Source: Tannerella sp.
GTDB taxonomy: Bacteria > Bacteroidota > Bacteroidia > Bacteroidales > Tannerellaceae
Direction: 5' to 3'
Assembly: GCA_031275525.1 (NCBI GenBank)
Contig: JAISOP010000032.1
Location: 1-7,612, forward strand
DNA: 7,612 nt
Of the stretch, positions 4,980 to 7,612 are shown piece by piece (within the stretch, counting starts at the first letter, position 1; each line of letters begins with the position of its first letter). A program made the position numbers and the translations under genes. Under the pieces are notes generated by a model, which searched no databases, had not been told where the DNA came from, and saw nothing but the letters and a program-made list of their open reading frames with translations.

Positions 4980-7394
4980 ATGACAAAAAAGAATCGAAGA
5001 AGATGGACAGGCCTTTGCTGGCTGTTGCCGTTCGCCGTATGTGTCGCGTTGCAGGCGCAGACGCAATTTTACGTATCGCCTTCGGGCCATGACGGTGGCG
5101 AGGGCAGTCGGCGGCAGCCCTTCCGGACCGTCGAAAAGGCGCTGGCCGAAGCCCGGAAAACGCAGGGCGAAGTGGATATTATCCTCCGGGAAGCTACCTA
5201 CCGGTTGGCCGTTCCCCTCCGGTTTACCCCGGAAGACGGCTCCTTAGACAAAATTTTGACCCTTAAAGCCTTTCCGGGCGAAAAGGTGATCCTCAGCGGC
5301 AGCGTCACCCTGGACAGCCTGCAATGGCAGCCCCACAGGAACGGCATCCTGAAAACCCGCATTTCCGGGCGTCCGCTGATGGATATGCTGATCGTAAACG
5401 GCGAAATACGTCCCATGGCACGCTATCCGAACTATGATCCGGCAGCGATCCGCTTCAACGGAACGGCGGCCGACGCCACGGCGCCGGCACGGGTGAAAAC
5501 CTGGAAAAATCCCGCCGGAGGCTATCTCCACGCCATGCACGGCAGCGACTGGGGCGATTTCCACTACCGGATCACCGGCAGCGACCGGAAGGGCAACCTC
5601 CGGACGGAGGGCGGCTGGCAAAACAACCGGCCTTCCGGGGCGCTGCACGCCGTCAACCGGATGGTGGAAAACATCTTTGAGGAACTGGACACGCCCGGCG
5701 AATGGTTCTACGACGACGCCCGGTCGATGCTGTATTACTTCCCGCCGGAGGGCGAGGACGTGAACAGCGCGACGTTTGAAAGCCCGCAAACCAGGCGCCT
5801 GATTGAGTTTTGCGGAGACCGTTCGACGCCCGTGCGCAACATCACCGTCGAGGGAATCGACCTGACGCAAACCCTGCGCACGTTCATGGATGCTTATGAA
5901 CCGCTGCTCCGCTCCGACTGGACAATCTGCCGCAACGGCGCCGTCTTCTTCGAGGGAACGGAACATTGCAGCCTGAAAAATTGCAACCTCTACAACCTGG
6001 GGGGAAATGCCGTCTTTTTCAGCCGCTACAACCGCTACGGCGAAGTGTCAGGCTCGCACTTTACCCGTATCGGCGCCAGCGCCGTTTGTTTCGTCGGCGA
6101 TCCCGGCGCCGTGCGTTCCCCCAGCTTCGCCTATACGGAGTTTGTACCCGCGGCGGAAATAGACCGGGCGTATGGCCCTGCGTCGGACAACTACCCGGCC
6201 GACTGCCGCGTGCACGATAACCTGATTCACCGCACCGGACTGTATGAAAAACAGACAACGGGCGTGCAACTCTCGATGTGCCGCGCCATCACGGTGAGCC
6301 ACAACAGCATCTACGACACGCCGCGAGCCGGAATCAACATCAGCGAGGGCACGTGGGGCGGGCATGTCCTTGAGTTTAACGACGTGTTCAACACCGTCAG
6401 GGAGACGGGCGACCACGGTTCATTCAATTCCTGGGGCCGGGACCGCTATTGGCATCCCTCGCGCCGGACGCTCGACTCCTTGCTGGCGGAGGCCGGCCAC
6501 CGGCAACTGGTTCTGGCCGACGCCCTCGAAACGGTGACGATACGTAACAACCGCTTCCGCTGCGACCGCGGGTGGGACATCGACCTTGACGACGGCTCCT
6601 CCAACTACCTTATCTGCAACAACCTTTGCCTGAACGGAGGGCTGAAACTCAGGGAGGGTTTCTATCGCGTGGTGGAAAACAATATCCTGGTTAACTGTAC
6701 CTTTCACCGTCACGTATGGTTCGGCGGGAACGGTACCGTCTTTACGCGCAACATCGTCATGCAGCCCTACGAGTCCATCCTGCCTCCCGGGAGCGACGCC
6801 GGGGGCACGCTGATTGACTTCAATATCTTTACCGACAGCCTGGCGTGGAGGGTTTCGCAGGAGTACGGCACGGATGCGCATTCGCCGGTTTGCGGAGTGC
6901 CGTTTGTTGACCCGGCGTCGGGCGACTTCCGGGTATCCGGCGAGGCGACGGAGATTTTCCGCACGGGATTCCGGAATTTCGACATGCACCGCTTCGGCGT
7001 CGTCTCCGGACGCCTGAAAGCGCTGGCCGAACAGCCTGTCATGCCGGTTCCGGTCGGTCACGCCGGCGTTTCCGGCGCTGAAAAAATCACCTGGGAAGGT
7101 GTACAACTCAAAAACCTGGAAAGCCTCGGCGAACGGTCGGCCACCGGTATGGATTCGGAACGGGGGGTATATGTCATTGCCGTAGCCGCCTACGGGGCGC
7201 CGCTGATCGACTGGATCAGGTCGAACGATGTGATTCTGGGACTGGCAGGCAAGCCGGTGAACAATCTGACCGACCTCTTCCATGCCATAGCCGGCGCCAA
7301 CCTGAAGGCTCCGCTGCAAATGACCGTCTTCCGCAATCAGAAGGAACAGGTCGTCACCCTTCCGGCCGGCATCATTCGTGCAAATATCCGGTAG
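4980..7394 (+). CDS. exported right-handed beta-helix protein with C-terminal PDZ domain (GH141-like, putative glycan-active)
   Basis: The product is 804 aa. Residues 1-26 are a Sec signal peptide (KKNRRR, hydrophobic core, likely cut after LQA), with no lipobox Cys, so it is probably periplasmic or secreted. FYVSPSGHDGGEGS (30-43) is the typical cap of pectate-lyase-like and GH-type beta-helix proteins. Family-like blocks follow: RPMARYPNYDP (144-154), GGWQNNRPSGALH (211-223), EELDTPGEWFYDDARSMLYY (234-253) and YEPLLRSDW (306-314). Helix coils run from about 285 to 595, with Asn-rich turns such as ITVSHNSIYDTPRAGINI (437-454), TGDHGSFNSWGRDRYW (476-491) and WDIDLDDGSSN (532-542). Residues about 700-797 look like a PDZ domain, with GVYV (729-732) as the peptide-binding loop and DVILGLAGKPVNNLTDLF (750-767). 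The best guess is a GH141-like glycoside hydrolase or related polysaccharide enzyme; substrate and catalytic residues cannot be assigned. No SusC/SusD or other carbohydrate genes adjoin it here. The ATG is supported by the signal peptide and upstream -7 element. Confidence 0.9.
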   Translation: MTKKNRRRWTGLCWLLPFAVCVALQAQTQFYVSPSGHDGGEGSRRQPFRTVEKALAEARKTQGEVDIILREATYRLAVPLRFTPEDGSLDKILTLKAFPGEKVILSGSVTLDSLQWQPHRNGILKTRISGRPLMDMLIVNGEIRPMARYPNYDPAAIRFNGTAADATAPARVKTWKNPAGGYLHAMHGSDWGDFHYRITGSDRKGNLRTEGGWQNNRPSGALHAVNRMVENIFEELDTPGEWFYDDARSMLYYFPPEGEDVNSATFESPQTRRLIEFCGDRSTPVRNITVEGIDLTQTLRTFMDAYEPLLRSDWTICRNGAVFFEGTEHCSLKNCNLYNLGGNAVFFSRYNRYGEVSGSHFTRIGASAVCFVGDPGAVRSPSFAYTEFVPAAEIDRAYGPASDNYPADCRVHDNLIHRTGLYEKQTTGVQLSMCRAITVSHNSIYDTPRAGINISEGTWGGHVLEFNDVFNTVRETGDHGSFNSWGRDRYWHPSRRTLDSLLAEAGHRQLVLADALETVTIRNNRFRCDRGWDIDLDDGSSNYLICNNLCLNGGLKLREGFYRVVENNILVNCTFHRHVWFGGNGTVFTRNIVMQPYESILPPGSDAGGTLIDFNIFTDSLAWRVSQEYGTDAHSPVCGVPFVDPASGDFRVSGEATEIFRTGFRNFDMHRFGVVSGRLKALAEQPVMPVPVGHAGVSGAEKITWEGVQLKNLESLGERSATGMDSERGVYVIAVAAYGAPLIDWIRSNDVILGLAGKPVNNLTDLFHAIAGANLKAPLQMTVFRNQKEQVVTLPAGIIRANIR

Positions 7395-7458
7395 TCCCGC
7401 TGTGATGCCACGCAGGTCCGCGAATTTAAGGTAATACGCAAGTTGGGTTAAGAAAAAG

Positions 7459-7505
7459 AAGAGGGCGTGTCAGAACGAATCAATAGCCATACCCTCTTTG
7501 TTTCT
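7459..7505 (+). terminator. candidate terminator after the beta-helix gene
   Basis: AAGAGGG (7459-7465) pairs with CCCTCTT (7492-7498) around a 26-base loop, followed by TGTTTCTT. On the opposite strand the stem is followed by CTTTTTCTTAA, so it could act in both directions. The loop is long for an intrinsic terminator and the T-tract is broken, so strength is uncertain. It is 65 bases past the stop codon of the beta-helix gene. Confidence 0.5.
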
Positions 7506-7551
7506 TCGGCAAAGGTCATTCTTATTCTATTAAGTAACGTGTAAAAAATAA

Positions 7552-7612
7552 GTGAACCTCTAAAAACGCCCAACGCTCCGCAGAAAAAGAAAAGAAATGT
7601 ACGCGAATGAAC
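7552..7612. repeat. left part of a second MITE-like element, cut by window edge
   Basis: GTGAACCTCTAAAAAC (7552-7567) matches the left arm of the element at 4665 except for one base. It continues GCCCAACGCTCCGCAGAAAA; relative to the first copy about 10 bases (TGTTACGCTA) are missing. The interior then has an A/G-rich stretch and ACGCGAATGAAC in the same order as the first copy. The right arm would lie outside the window. A related word, GGTCCGCGAAT, stands alone at 7415-7425. Otherwise the 218 bases after the beta-helix gene show no gene. Confidence 0.7.

Noticed and set aside
5244..7319. Long antisense frames (240 aa at 5244-5966, 299 aa at 6420-7319) under the beta-helix gene
   Set aside because: These are typical shadows of a GC-rich gene: Arg/Gly/Val-rich, with no recognisable domains, opposite a well-supported protein.
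7501..7520. Leftward promoter-like GACCTTTGCC on the minus strand
   Set aside because: It mismatches the TAnnTTTG consensus and no minus-strand gene lies downstream of it within reach.

Overview
The window looks like a piece of a Bacteroidales (Bacteroidota) chromosome. The evidence is a Na+-pumping NADH:quinone reductase (NQR) operon with Bacteroides-like protein sequences, two promoter elements matching the Bacteroidota TAnnTTTG -7 consensus, no recognisable Shine-Dalgarno sequences, and GC-rich genes separated by AT-rich spacers. I cannot name the genus from the sequence.

Left part, minus strand (4353 down to 1): nqrA, nqrB, an unfamiliar lipoprotein gene, nqrC and the first 115 codons of nqrD, separated by only 10-22 nt. 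This looks like one transcript started by a promoter at about 4388-4420, with nqrE and nqrF expected beyond the left edge. NQR oxidises NADH, reduces quinone and exports Na+. NqrB and NqrC carry the Thr residues to which FMN is covalently attached, and NqrD carries two Cys of the membrane Fe-S centre. The odd member is the lipoprotein between nqrB and nqrC.

Middle (4354-4979): a 626-bp divergent intergenic region with no credible gene but dense symmetry. It holds the nqrA promoter, a possible degraded repeat core, four units of an exact 41-bp-period repeat in which two dyads per unit change in a compensatory way, a 169-bp MITE-like palindrome, an AT-rich inverted repeat, and a 15-bp perfect inverted repeat enclosing the last two. 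A second promoter-like -7 element follows and faces right.

Right part, plus strand (4980-7394): one large exported protein with a signal peptide, a right-handed parallel beta-helix resembling polysaccharide-acting enzymes (GH141-like), and a C-terminal PDZ domain. After it come a hairpin/T-rich terminator candidate and, at the window edge, the start of a second copy of the MITE-like element. The NQR operon and this gene are divergent neighbours with no evident functional link.
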